Positions 48,944-61,784 of a stretch of DNA of 64,000 nt are shown one piece after another (the first letter of the stretch is position 1; every line of letters begins with the position of its first letter). The stretch is from NCBI RefSeq assembly GCF_000006565.2, contig NC_031479.1:2568289-2632288 (forward strand), in the 5' to 3' direction. The notes below the pieces were generated by a model. It saw only the letters and a program-made list of their open reading frames with translations, ran no database searches and was not told the origin of the DNA. Position numbers and translations under genes: made by a program. The stretch is from Toxoplasma gondii ME49 (lineage: Eukaryota > Apicomplexa > Conoidasida > Eucoccidiorida > Sarcocystidae).

Positions 48944-51900
48944 GGCTGAGGCTGAGGAGGAGAAGAGGCAGACGAAGAGGAGAATGAAGGAACACCCAAG
49001 CAGTGCCACGGCGAAAGTGACCGGTGTAAGTTATGTGGAGAAAAAGTGAGAGAGTGCTGAAAAACAAAGATGAGACGGAAACAAGGGAAGGGGTACGGGA
49101 AAGAACAAGAAAGAAGTGGAAAAGTGCACAACAAAAGCAGAACAGGAACCGGTAGAGAAATGTGGCTGGAGCAAAGATGCAAAGTGCACCAAAAAGACAC
49201 CGGAGGGCACCCTCAGAGATTTTGTCAAAGGGGCGGAAGACGCAGAAGATTGGGAGGCGGTGATAAAAATGCCATCGTGGAGTTGCGTCTGAAGAAGGGT
49301 ACGGCGTACCCACTGCCTTCTTCCGTATTTCAGATCCTGAGCTGGAGCGTCTATGTTAGCGACTGGAACAAATTTGAGAAGATGCTAAACGCGACCTGGG
49401 AGCATGAACTGAGACAGCGCGCTCAAGAGGTAGCAATGAGTAGAACCCCGAAACAGGGAAGGCGTAGGCTCTCGCTAAGGCGCAGCCAACGGACGAGACT
49501 TCACTTCAGTTTTCTTCTCTTCATCTTCTCCGCAAGTGACCTGACCTCTTCTGGTAGTGCTGTCGACGTGTCAAGAGACCAAAGCCAGAGCCTGACTCCG
49601 CAGAGACAGTTGGAATGACGGAAGGACGCTTCAGTTGTCTTCATCCCTATTTCAACAGACAGGCCATACATCTGGAGGTTCTGTCCTCTTATCTATGCCG
49701 CATCGTCATGTTTGAGTTGTGAAAATGCGGTCGAAAAAAATTCCACTCTACCTCTTTCGGCGCTGTTTGAACGCCAGAGATGCCAGAAAAGCGGTCTTGA
49801 ACACCAGCGCGCATGCCGCATCTCGACCAAGCAGACAAATTCAAGAACCTTCTGGAGACATTCTCGACTTTAGCAGTGGTCGCAGATCCAGTGAAACCGA
49901 TTTATGCCATGTTCAGTTATCTCACTTGTTTGAATTCCCGGAGCAAACCGCAAAGAAGAGGAAATTTTGACGGGGCGGGGCCCCGATATATCCGAATAAC
50001 CTTCAGAGCAAGGGCATGCAGTATACGGCTCAAACACCGGGTTTGAAGAGATTTTTACCGATATCGCAGCCGCAGTGACCCAGAGCTGTTGAATTGTTTG
50101 TGTAGCTTCCTAAGACAAAACACATCGTGAAAGAAAATGTAGTCTCTAAACTGGCGTCGCCAGGTTGGAACTCAGTTTTCAGGTGTCTGTACACCTGGCC
50201 CAAGTGCCGCAGTCTGCCGATCGTCTTCATCGAGTTTCGCAATGTACGCAGCCCACCTTTTCGACAGCGTTGACTTAACCCCGCGCACTTCGCAACAGGT
50301 TCCAGTCATGAACTAGCATTTGTCGCGATGTGCATTGTGACTAATCGATGTTTTTCGTCTGGGCAGTACAGAAGTCACATCTGGATCCTAGGCAAAACGC
50401 GACGTTCCCGCTTGGGCTGCGGACTCTGTGTCGAATATGGTGCATCTATACGCTACAACTCGGCAGATTATCAGAAAAGGTCCGCGAATAAGTGGCACAA
50501 CACAAGCTTTTGCAGCGCCTCAACATGGTCTGACGGGTGAACATGAGCGCGAAAAAGCAGTCGAACGTGTGGATGAGTGGAGGATGGTGCAGGGGTGAAT
50601 CGCGTGACGTGTCTGCTCTCAACATCGATTCAAAGAAGAAGCAGAAGGATGGGAACTTGCGATGTCGATGCTTACATCAAGCTGTCCTGGACACTTAATC
50701 CATAACCGTAAACACTGTAGTTCTAACGCATATATGTACACGCAATTTTAGGTCGTTGACAGCCGTACCGTCCACCTCAGATTCTGGCACGAGACTGCTA
50801 ACGACCATTTGCGGCCGTCTGGGCTACGTGTCGTGTAAGAACCGAGTTCAGGAGTTCAGGGAACTGGAAGGTGAACAAACGGGCAAGGCAACCTGAGGAC
50901 GCCAGGTGTGTTTCTCGGAAAATAGCGGTGTCTTACAAGAGTATGAAGACGACAATGCTTGAACGCTAATATTCACCAGGAAAGCAGTGCAGAGAAAGTA
51001 TTTGCGGCACAGGAACGGTGACATGTGTGAAGACAGGACATGCTACTGAGGGACAACAGACCACAGAAGTCAGTGAAGAAAGGCGATGAAAAACATTCTG
51101 GACCACATAACTAGAGTTGTTAGGAAGACGGCTTGTAGAGCGGCGAAAATGTAATACTGAAGCGCCGAAATGCATACGAGAAGGAAAAACAAAGAGATCG
51201 TTGTGTCACCCTAGACCACTCACTATTGAAAAAGCCCAACGTAGAGAAAAATGATCATTCCGCAGTAATGTGGTGTTCTTCTTGCGCTTGCAACTACAAC
51301 GCATCTGGTCAATACAGAACTCCGTTCGAGGTTTGAGCACCTGAAAGGGTGTCCTGAAAATTGAACTCCCAATTTACAATGTGTGCCAGGGAGTCTCTCT
51401 TCAGTTGCATGGTACTGCATGTCTTGAGTACAAGAGCAAAAGAGAAGGTTCACCGGTATTTGTACAAGAATCGTTTTTCTCTCCTTTTCCTAAATAACAC
51501 TCTTCACCCCGGCGAAACGGGTTACCAGATATCCCCAGCTCCAGGGTTCCAGTGAACAAACTAGGCGGCGCAGTTGCTCGCTGTCAAAGGTGTAATCTCT
51601 GATAAGGCTGTCTGTCTTGTGCACTGGATGCTTGCGTCGCCAACGTATTGGAACACAGTAAAAGCAGCCGCTGTCACTAAACGTCGTGGATCAAATTAAA
51701 AAAGCTTCATCAACACGCTGTTTGCATGTGCTGGACAACCAATGTCAACGAAGCTAACTGCAAGATTAGTGCGAAGCTTTTTACACAATGTCGTTTCTGT
51801 ATTTTCAACCCTATCTTGAGGCGGCACGGCAACAGCGGTACCGTTGTACTGGTTTACGCGGAAAAGCAGAAAAAGTCAATGGATATGATTCACAACAGTA

Positions 51901-52545
51901 AGCTCTTCTCACATGCAGGGTCATTCTACGCAAGTGTAAATATTTCAGTATCTGTGTTGTCTTGCCGCTCTTCGTGGTGTGGCCGTGTACTGTCTGAAAA
52001 ATGTGGAAAGAAGCAAAAGCTTGTCGTTGAGGCATTAATGCTGAGTTTACGCGTTGCTGTCGCCCAAGCATTTGCCTAAACCACTTCTCCCCCGTTCCCT
52101 GGAATTACGTGAACCGTGCCTTCTCTACAGTTCTTTCACATCCATGGAGTTCAACTCATCTATTCAGCCCTTGTGCAGAAACCTATTCTCGAGCAGTTTT
52201 CCGAATGGTTTCCCTTCTCCCCGGAGTTATTTCCTGGCCGCAGTCCCCGCTGATCCAACTGTCCACGGCAACTTTCAGCTGTCTTCTGTTGAAATTGTTT
52301 CTTCAACTGTCTCCTTGTCTACAAGAAACGTTTCTTCAGAACGATGGCGTAAACTCTGAACACTGCCACAATGTGTTGTCGCCTGACAACGGCACCGATC
52401 CACTTTTCACAGCGAACATGGAGTGCGTACAACGGTTGTTTCAACAACGTTTCAAGAATCGCTCGCTTCCAGAAGACATGACACGCTTCCTAACGCCCAT
52501 GCTGAGTCGCTGGGCCGTGTCTTCCGCTACAAAACTCCGTTTTTA
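48944..52545. other. Intergenic region, 3.6 kb
   Basis: Upstream region of the RAP-like gene and downstream region of the gene ending at 52546, both on the minus strand. Short ORFs occur on both strands but none shows a recognisable domain, and no acceptor/donor pairs join them into a plausible model. It is comparatively poor in TA microsatellites. Confidence 0.5.
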
Positions 52546-54199
52546 TTAAAGCCCCTTTTCGTCGTCTTCTTTGTAAAACTCCCCGGCGTCTGTGACGTGG
52601 GTCGTGAGATCAGCCATTTCTCGTTTCCCTACCGATTCGCTCTGCGTGATCTCCCCGCCCAGACATCTATCTCTTCCGCCATCTCCCTCCGTTTCTCCCT
52701 CCTTCTCAGTCCCTAACATGTCTGTCGCCCCACAGACCGCGGGCGCTGCATGCGTTCGCGTCTCCGCCGGGTCCATCGGTGTCGACAGCTTTTTCGTTTG
52801 GACACCACGAAGTCGCTGTTCACTATCTGATGTTACGCCCCAGGCCTCTCCCGTCGGTTCTGTCTTGTTTGTTCTCTCTCGCCCTCCAGGCCCCCCTCTG
52901 GCTTCTTCTGCGTGTTTCTGTTTGAGTTGTTCATCAGTCAAAGACAAAGTGACCTCTTGCGGTCCATACACGCCAGAAGCTCCGTGCTGACCCCGTCGGC
53001 CCTCAGCCTCTCGCGAAACGCTTCTGGAGGCAAACGACGCTGGGGTTCCTGAGCAAGAAGACATGTTTGTTGCCGGAGTCGACGGCAGAGTCGTGGAGAC
53101 AGAAACAGATCGGTCGTCGCTTGGGAACTCGAGACGAGGTGATCCGCCACTTCCGCGTTTCTTCTCGATGTTGTGCATCTTGCGCGTCTCCGGAAGACCC
53201 GTCTCTCTGTCGTGTGCCTTCGCACTCAAAGACTGACTCTCCTCCTGCGATGCAGGGTCCGCCACTGTCGACAGAGACTGTGAAGGAGCTTCAGCAGGAC
53301 GCTTTTCAGCATTCCGTTCGTCGCCAGCTGCAAACGCGGCCGTCGGTGCTGCTGTGCCCTGGCCTCGGTTCTCTGCAGGTGAAGATCCGCTTCCTTCCTC
53401 ACGCGAGAGGCGCAACTTCTCCGCCTTCAGCATGCACAGCTGAGCGTCCAGCCCCTTCAAACGCCACAAATGAAACTGCTGAATGCTCTGAAGGTGCCGA
53501 AGTTGGGCATGCAATGCCAGCGGCAACCCATCGGCTGCCAGGCCTTCTTCGGCACCCAGCGAAGAGACGGGCGTTCCTGTCTGTGTGGGGAGGTGCACAG
53601 GACGCTCCGACGGAGTATTCCCAGACGACGCTGTCTCCTCGCCAGAGCTACCGTTTGTGTCAAGCCACCACTTCGGCTGGAACTCCTCCAGTGGCGGGTC
53701 CTGAATTCGCACAGAATGCAGAAGCGCCTGTGGGGGTGGAGGGAGGGATTAACGTTTTAGCGTGCATACATCTGTTTTGACGCGAAGAATGCTGGATACA
53801 AAAACTCGACGAACGGCGCTTGTCGGTGTGTTGCGCACCAGCGGACTGAAAAGCTGTGTAAACAGGCAATGCGTGATGCGTTCCAATCTGGCAGAAACAA
53901 GAAGCGATGGGCGCGAGGAGGCGAACGCGAATCGGGGGGCTGGGGGTGAGCCAGACTCAAGCATGCGCATGCAGAGCACAGAGACGAGAAATTGTCGAGT
54001 CAGGGGAGAGCGAGCTTTCGTGATGAGGGAGAGTACAAGCGTCTAGCCACTCGGAGAGGCAAGAGCAGCGAGAAAATACCCGTGTCGACGAAAAACACCG
54101 GATACGTAAAATACGAGTGAGAACACCAAGCCGTGGCACATGCGGACGCGCACTTACCTTGCAAAACCCCGCGGCTCTGCAGAAGAAGAAGACATCCAT
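52546..54199 (-). CDS. Hypothetical protein, two exons, short helical segment
   Basis: Complement exons 54199-54158 (14 codons) and 53700-52546, giving 398 residues in phase 0/0. The donor is GTAAGT and the acceptor follows a mixed tract ending TTCAG. The ATG at 54199 has A at -3. The mature start reads MDVFFFCRAAGFCK joined to DPPLEEFQPKWWLD, a short hydrophobic/Cys stretch followed by an acidic, Trp-containing segment. Residues about 75-120 (LHAQLRHLQSIQQFHLWRLKGLDAQ) form a likely helix or coiled coil with basic and Gln residues. The rest is Ser/Glu/Gly-rich and probably disordered, ending EFYKEDDEKGL. I do not recognise the family. The 14-residue first exon is supported by the strong donor, phase and Kozak context only, so an alternative upstream start is possible. 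Function unknown. Confidence 0.65.
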
Positions 54200-56401
54200 T
54201 CTGGACTCCACGATTTTTCGAATGCGTCAACGATCCGAAGAGTCCTGACTAGTGGGCGAAACTCGAGACGAGGGAGAGAGGGCTTGCCTTTCCTCTGGGT
54301 TCTCCGAGAAAGCAGCGCAAAATGCGCACTGGAGAAAAGGCTTAGCAGCTGTCTATGCGGCGGGCAATTGCATGAACTGCAAGACTGTGTTGAAAAATTT
54401 GGGATTTGCCCCGACGTCTTGACACCAACACAATCACGCGTTTTTCTCCAAACACTGAGCCCTGATGTTGAAGTCAAAGACATGGCGAAAAGTCGGTACG
54501 TCGAGCGCGGATGATACCATGAAACTAAATATCACGTTTCTCTTTAAAGCAGCAGTAGACACGCTTCCATGCGGTAGCGTTCATTCCTTTTGCTGGCGTG
54601 TACAGTCGAACACAAGAGAGCGCAGGCGTCCATAGATCTGCCGGGATGTAGAAGCAGGCCTCCGTATCGCCACACAAATAGTCTAAGGCATTAAGTCATC
54701 ACGATGCGGATGTCTCATAACATAGAAACAATGTATCGTTCTCATGCAACTGATCAGAAACTGCCTTGGCACGAATTCCTCACGAGTGAGAGGAAATCCT
54801 CTTGGAAGTGAACGCTACGAACATCGCAAGCGGGTTCGCTGTTGATCAAGCCGGCAAATCTACGCGGCAGACCTCACCGGTGCGATGAAAAGTGCAGACA
54901 CTCAGAACATAGTCTACATGCAGCTCATTGAAAAAAACTCTAGCGCGAGCGACGCGCTGTGGCAACCGTAGAAGTGAAGGGCGCATTTACAGGGTGCCTA
55001 GACACACCCCACGAGGAGAAAATTGAAGCACATGAAGAAAGGGAAAGACCAGAAACATCAAAAACGTTTATGCTCAAATGCGAATAACGGGAACAATGCG
55101 GATAACTGGAACCGCATTCGCGTTGCCGTAGACGAGCGAATGGCGACGCTGCGCCCACTTACATCGTGCTGCAGAGCTTCTCGAAGAAAGGCACACCTAC
55201 GCGAGAGAAGGAGGGAGTTATCTTGGATTTAAGCGGGCTGAATGCGGAATTGTGCCGCCGATGCCTCGTGAAGAAAACATAACCTCATCTAGCTAGATTG
55301 AGGCTCCCCGCAAAGCAAGGAAAAGAAGTCCAGCGAGCACGTGGTATGCTTGCAGCCTTAGCCCCCCAGCGGGGTAGGGTACGAAGCAGCAGCTCGTTCT
55401 TCAAAACGACAACAGACATGAGGCAAGAAAACCCATGCGAAAAGTGTTTTGAGGAGCAAACATAAAGTAAAAGTGCTCTGAATCACCCGGTGGAACCAAT
55501 TCCTCACGACAAAGAAAGTGCATGCAGTGGCCTGCTGGTTTTTTCACAGCCACGAGGGGGTTCAACCTGGCAAATTCGTGGCGGTCGACTCCTCTCCAGT
55601 TCCCGTTCACGTCGAGCCCCGAAAGATATCTTGCAGAACTTTCGCACAAGGATTTTCCCATGAGCCATTTTCCATTAAGTTCGCTGACGTAGGACTACCT
55701 AGGTGCACCCTGTCACAGTACGAATCTCGCTGCTCTTCCTGTTGGGTTTGGACGTACAGGTACAACTACCTGACCTCTGATGAATTTCTGGTGTTCGCTT
55801 TTCTTGATTTTCTCGGGGGTGTGAATGATGCGAAACCACCGAACATTGGTGGCACGACCGCACTGTGTTTACCACATCTATGTGGTATGTGACTGTCGAC
55901 AGAATGTCCAACTCGGAACAACCCGAGGCTAATTAGCGCATGGTTACAGCTTTTAACTCCGGTTGCACAAGAACGTTTCAGCGACAAAAACAGAGTTGCC
56001 ACGACAGGGCCGAGTGTTGAGGCTCAGCGTTCGTAAGATTTTGGGGAAGACCGCTTTTCTGTCGATAGCGACTAGGGAAAACGCCCCCAGATTTTCACCA
56101 GTTCTAGGACAGAACACTTTACCTCATTCCACGTATAAACGGATTAAACGTGACCGAGTCTCAACTTAAACGCACAGCTGGACATTGTCCTGGTACGGCT
56201 TGTGTACTAACTTGACTCGACAGACTATTTTGTTTGTTTACAGCTTGTAAAAGTGCCATTACCTTCGATGATATTGTCCACCAGCAGTGGTATAAACTCA
56301 ATCGAGTCGAGATAGAGACGTACCCAGGACTCATGGAAAAGTTTTCTCACACTCGTAACCCCCGAAAATTGGCGGCAGGAGGTGGAAGGAAACACGAATG
56401 A

Positions 56402-56418
56402 GGAAGGGAACCCCTTCC
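56402..56418. repeat. Perfect 7-bp inverted repeat (hairpin)
   Basis: Arms GGAAGGG and CCCTTCC separated by AAC, followed directly by more pyrimidine-rich sequence. Confidence 0.85.
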
Positions 56419-57020
56419 GTTTTCCTCCTTCCCTCTGTCGCTAAAAAAAGTCTGCTGCCAGCAAACTAGCCTTGAGTGTTGGTAGAGTCACAGATTCTCT
56501 AACACCTGCAACGAGACACGCCGTGCTCAGACAAAGCCCAACAACTATGGAAAACCACAAAACTCCGCGTTTCGATGAGATCCCCAAAGTAAGCGGCGCA
56601 TGTGGCATACCCAATAACAAAGCCGTTGAAAGGGCACTCAGCTGGTATCAAGTTATTTCGCACATCTTCTGAGCAATCTCGTGTGGATGCATGGCAGAGG
56701 TGTCGCACGTAGAACGAGCGGATGTGAAATCAAGAATAAGAATATCACCGTGTAAAAGTCCCGCCTCGCCAATCTCGAAAAGTAGAACTTGTTCTTTTCC
56801 ATCAGCGTTATCTCGGGCTTCATTTTGTTAATGTGTCGTTGTATTGCGTGGTAAACTTCGGAATGTAGGATGATTTCTGTGCTTGTTTGAAGTACGAAGG
56901 GCACTGCAAGTCAGAAATCAAAACCGTACGAGAGCATCTAAAACAGATGTTCCGCATCCACTACCTTAGAGGTGAAACCCTGTTCCCGTTTCGCCCGCAG
57001 TCGAAACCTGTGGTAACAAC

Positions 57021-57395
57021 ATGAGTTTGGATTGTTCCAGGAATGAACAGAGATCGTCTCTTTCCTCTCGAACTGGTGAGGTAGAGGACACCGACATTGT
57101 CGAAATAGTCACATCGAATGAGAGCGAATTCATTACCACAGCTTTCACATCCGGCATCAAAAAGAGAAAGATCACAGCTAAGCAAGGAATAGAAAAAGTA
57201 CCACATTGTAATTGGATTGCCTCATTTCCGTGTGCGCTGGCGCCACTGGAGTGCCCACAGCGAAATTCAGAACCCCTTCCTTTCTGTTCAGAAAGGAGGG
57301 CGTCCTTTCTGTCTTTTCAGAGAATCTTGGTGCGTCTTCTGGACAGTTCGAAGACAGAGTTATCCATGAAGGTACAAGGATGTAGGGAAGTGTAG
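57021..57395 (+). CDS. Candidate ORF, 124 residues, unrecognised
   Basis: An ATG-initiated frame whose first half has balanced, protein-like composition (EVEDTDIVEIVTSNESEF, then a basic GIKKRKITAK patch). No domain is recognised, and the second half overlaps the 57275-57300 hairpin. It could be an exon of an unrecognised gene or chance, and codon bias was not measured. Confidence 0.2.
   Translation: MSLDCSRNEQRSSLSSRTGEVEDTDIVEIVTSNESEFITTAFTSGIKKRKITAKQGIEKVPHCNWIASFPCALAPLECPQRNSEPLPFCSERRASFLSFQRILVRLLDSSKTELSMKVQGCREV
57275..57300. repeat. Hairpin with 8-bp perfect core
   Basis: Core arms CCTTTCTG (57279-57286) and CAGAAAGG (57289-57296) with a two-base gap. The stem extends by four more pairs including one T-G wobble. 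Confidence 0.85.
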
Positions 57396-59588
57396 AGATT
57401 GAGCTTTTGAACAGGGGCAGGTTTCTACATGTGGTTAAATTGAGCCTCTCAGTAATAGCAAACAGCAAGAGTGCAATGTGTATACCATAGAAGCAACGTA
57501 TTCCGTGTTTTACATGCCTCTTGTTTGCTCCTTTACTGTTGCTAGTGAACGCACAGTGAAGGAGGGCTATGCGTACATCTGAAAAGGTGTGCTCATGTCA
57601 TATGTGGTCGTTTGTTTGCACCTTCTCTGTTTCTGGTGGCAGTCTCTGCAAGGAGCTGCACTAATAGATGCCTGAAAAGAGACACGCCTCGTTACCGCAG
57701 TGTGCCCTGTCCTCGTTTCCTCTTGAAAAGAACTCCTGTACGTCCTGTTCTGCGTTTGCTTGCGGTCTGCTGCGTTTTCTGCCTCCTCAGTCGTTGTCTT
57801 CCCCCTCATGACTCCTGCTTTGTTAGACTAGAATTTCCAACAGCCATCGCAAACATGTCCTGGCATCTCCGTCGATTGCTCGCATCTTGCTCGCGTTTCG
57901 GTGTCGTGTTTTCTTTTCCCTGACATGCGCTTGTGTCTCATCCCTCAATTCGCAACGCATAAACGAGGAGAACTCCGCTTCTGAGCAACGCGGCTGTTTC
58001 TTCGCCTTTAGTTTCTGTTCCTACCTCCAGGAGTGGTCAAGAAACTGTTTTTTGAATTTCGTCTTACGGCTGCGGCCGAGAAAAGATCCCAGCGCATGCG
58101 AGAGGCATGCGTCGACATCTTTGCTGCGTCTGGTTCCGATGTTCACAACAATTTCTGTGTTTCTCATCCATTGTTACTTGTCTTCTGTGCCTCTGCTTAC
58201 CAGAAACAGCGACCGTGGTTTCCACCGCATGTGTAGATCTGCTGCCGCGTGTGCGCGTTTTTTCTCTGCTTTCTGCTCAAATCAAAACCAGCCGTCAGAG
58301 CGACACCGGGGTGTGCACGGGGATCAAATAAAGACAGATACGGATACACCGGGAAATGAGCAAACACAAAATGGCCAAGCCGGATGCCGTGACAGGAGAA
58401 ATCGGATGCGTCTACGTGGAGGGTCAGACTCACATGCGGTTCACATGGACCTGATCTTGCATACGCGAGGAAATGCTCTGTGCCTATGTAGTTGCAGGGT
58501 TGGTGGAACCATTTAACTGTGAGCAGGAAATCTGTAAAACTGTGACATTCCAATTTATAAATTACAAGATAAAATGCAGCACAAACACTCCTTTCAATGC
58601 CTCATCAGAGTCCGAGTATCCGTCGTATCCTCCAAGTACCCAGGGTTCCAGATAGCGTGTTGCAGAGAGGAGCTTTTAAGTGATCGTAGCGCCCCTGAAA
58701 TTCATTTTTCTGCGGCAGGACATCTTCGATTAAGGCAGTGGCAAAAGAACGCGTCTATCGCCCACTTAACTGAGGATCAACTTCGATGTACAGGTGGACT
58801 TGATTATTTCGTGTACCATGTGGTCGTATTTAATTCGTAACTTTAAAAGATGAGGACTCGTGAGTTTGCACAACTCTTATGCCGTTAAAATCTTATGCGT
58901 TTCTGTTTCTGTTGTCCAATTCGCTGTCCGTAGTCGCTGTATCGACAGCAAAGGGTACCCTTGTGTAATGCTTGGCATTTCGCAGGGAGAGACGGAGGGT
59001 GTGAAACGACCAGAGGGAAGGAAAAGCGAATTCAGTGCCCTATGTACCTTGTCTCCTTTGAAGTGAATCGAGTGAATTGGACCGACTCGCGGGAGTTCAG
59101 TTGTCGTGTAACTTGGTTTCTCCGGCAAACGCGTGAATGGGCCTGAAAAACACACAAGAACGGCCGATGCGAAGCAACACAAGAACAAGAAAATGGAAAC
59201 GAGGTGGATGTGACCGACGGTCAAATCTAGATTTGGCGCTTCAACTTTGTGGGGGCTTCCTCCAGCAACTGTCGGAACCGGCGAAAAGGAGATCCGAGAC
59301 GCAGAGGCGTTTCATCGCTTTCCACCCACCATCCGGACTGTTTTCTATATATGCAAAGTTTCTTCTGATTCGCCTTCTCTGTGGGATTTCTCTTCGGCGC
59401 CTTTACCCTGGTTTCGACTTTCGCCTTGCTTCTCTGTGGCTGTCTTGAGTTCCGACTTACCGCGCCGTCGCAAGGCGACTTCCGCTTGTCTTCCCCTCCT
59501 TCTCTCCCGCCTTTCGCCTGTTTCCAATCACGCGTTTGTTCCTCGCACAAGCAGTCCCCTCTCGCTGCGCCCCTGCCTCGTCTCTGCG

Positions 59589-61784
59589 ATGTTTCCTCCC
59601 GTCCCCCGTTGGTCGCCGCCGCCGTTTTCGCCTTGCGACTGCCCTGCGGCCTCGCAAGCGTCAGCTGCTTCGTCTGGTCTCTCTGAGGCTGCGGCGGAGG
59701 AACTCGAGGCACTTCGATCGATTTACGGAGAAGACGCGATTCGCTTCCACCCCTGTTGCCGCCTGGTGCAAGTGCGTACGGAGACGACTCGGTCGCGCGT
59801 CCGAGACGACGCCTGGTCGCTGCTGACGCAAGGTGCATGCAGTGGCGAGGCACAGCCGGACTGCGAAGACGACGATAAACCGTTTTGGTTTCTTCTTCAG
59901 CTCTTTCTGCCAGTAGGGTACTTGGATCCGGACTTCCAGTCGCCCGCATGTCTCGTCCACACACCTTGGGAGCAGCCTCGTGAGGCGCTGCAGCGCATGC
60001 AGAACCAGCTGCTGGCTTTGCAGGGCGAAGCGCTGAGTTCCGGAAATCCAGGCCTTTTCGACTTCGTCGAATGCGTCCGCAGCTACCTGCCTCTCCCGCC
60101 TCCCGAGGTATGCGCCGTAGCACCACGAGAACGGAGGGAAGGAATGGAGGAAGACCTCACGAGGAAGCGGCCTGCAGACGCTGGAGACGGCCTCGATGAC
60201 GCCGACAGCAAAGCCACCGGGACGGAGGCGCTCGACTCGCAGCTCTCCAGTGCTGCGTTGGCGGCGAAACGGGAGGGAACGACCAGGGACTCCCGGCCGA
60301 CTCCGAACTTGGCATGGACCCCTGGACGGTCGATTTCGCTGTATATAGGCTCCACGGTCACAGTCCACAAGAGCCGCTTTATCGGGGTGTGCGCAGCTGT
60401 ACGCATAGCCGAAGAAGTCCACGCGGTCTACCAGCAGGTCAAACAGATGCACTTTGGAGCGACACACCACATCATGGCTTACTCGTTTCTGCAGAAGGTC
60501 ACGCGAAGAGGGAGAGGGGCTCCTCAAAAGAAGGAGAACTGTCCGGCTTCTTGCGACGCCAGAGAAGAGGACGTTCACTTCCCCTCGGCTCGTCTCTGTG
60601 CCTCGCGAGTCTCGTCACCCGCGGCCGCGGGAGCGGAGGAAGAAGAACGGACGCCTGGAGAGGCTCCAGGGGGAACATCGGATGCTGTGAGGACGAAAAG
60701 AAACCGCGCAAGACGCAGTGAGAAGGACGCAGAGCGAAAGGGGGGGAATGCCGAGATAAGCAAAGAAGATACATTCATAGAAAACTGCGATCACGACTCA
60801 GATGGGGAAACCGGTGCGGGCAGGAAACTCCAGCAGCTGCTGTACAATCTCAAGGCGAAGAACGTCATTCTGATTGTCACCAGGTGGTATGGCGGAATCC
60901 ATCTAGGTAAGCTGCAGTGTCTATGTTGTCGTCCGCTTTTCGTCTCGCTTCCTTGTTTGCACGCTTCTTTCTGAGGATGTGAAAACGGTGTTTCTTCTTT
61001 CGAAGGTGTATTGTGTTAGCTTGTGATGACGCGAGACTCTTTTCCAGGCACAGCTTGCATTGTGTGTATGTGGTCTCAATCGAAACGCATCTGATCACTG
61101 GTGTTAGCGCCAGCTCTCACGCTTGTTTGTCTCCAAGGTTTCTCCGTGAAGTCCAAGGAAAGAGCAGCGTGCAGAGCACAGACACGCGGCGACAGTCTGC
61201 GTCGGTCAGAATCCAGGATGTAGATCTCAGTGTGAGTCGATTCTGTTTGTTTCAAGGCATACCCTTTTGATGTGAATCGCCTGTACCTTCCCCCCCCCAT
61301 TATAGGGAGAGACCATGACTAGAGGAGACAGGAACCAGACACCGTGGCGTCGGAGATGAGAGAATGTGCTTTGCAGATGGCATTCGAGGGTCGAAGTTTT
61401 TGCGCTCCCCATTTCGCCCAGACACACTTCACTGCTGGTTTCTTTGTCTCTGGCGGTCCCTTCTCGTTTCCATCTTCTCCACGTCCGCCGTGTTCACTGT
61501 TCCGGTGCCCTCGCGTTGATTCGGCCGTCTGTTCGCCTCGGTTTACTTCGGCGGAGCAGCTCTCTCTTCACGGTTCCCTTCGCTGTGCTGCTTGCGTGGC
61601 TGCTTGTCCTCTCCCTTGCCTTCAACGCCTTTCGCATGCGCCGTACTCTGCAGGCCCAGACCGTTTCCGCGTCATCGCTTCTGTGGGTCGCCAGGCGCTC
61701 GATGCCAGCGGGCTCCTTGAGCAGAAAGATCCAGCGAAAAAGGAAGCGAATCCAAAAAAAGCTTCCAGCAAAGGAGAGAAGTGA
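59589..61784 (+). CDS. IMPACT/YIH1 homologue (RWD domain plus IMPACT domain)
   Basis: Exons 59589-60906 and 61654-61784 total 1,449 nt, giving 482 residues. The split codon GGIHL|GPDRF restores the conserved RYFGGI.LGPDRF-type motif as VTRWYGGIHLGPDRF. The ATG at 59589 has G at -3; the open frame extends upstream without a better start. An RWD domain begins near residue 31 (EAAAEELEALRSIYGED). The IMPACT (UPF0029) domain begins near 248, with SRFIGVCAAV near 261, HHIMAYSF, a ~100-residue Glu/Arg/Ala-rich insertion at about 306-402, and HDSDGETGAG..LQQLL resuming the fold. Family role: RWD-containing IMPACT/YIH1 binds GCN1 and limits activation of the eIF2alpha kinase GCN2, tuning the amino-acid-starvation response in the cytosol. 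The C-terminus is Lys-rich. Assignment is firm; the regulatory role in this parasite is inferred from yeast and mammals. Confidence 0.92.

Larger units (their letters stand above)
54200..59588. other. Divergent intergenic region, 5.4 kb
   Basis: The longest stretch without a supported gene, between the start of the hypothetical gene (-) and the start of the IMPACT homologue (+), so it should contain both promoters. Medium ORFs occur at 55518-55892 (+), 55401-55661 (-) and 57021-57395 (+). None has a recognised domain. Strong short inverted repeats lie at 56402-56418 and 57275-57300. Confidence 0.5.
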
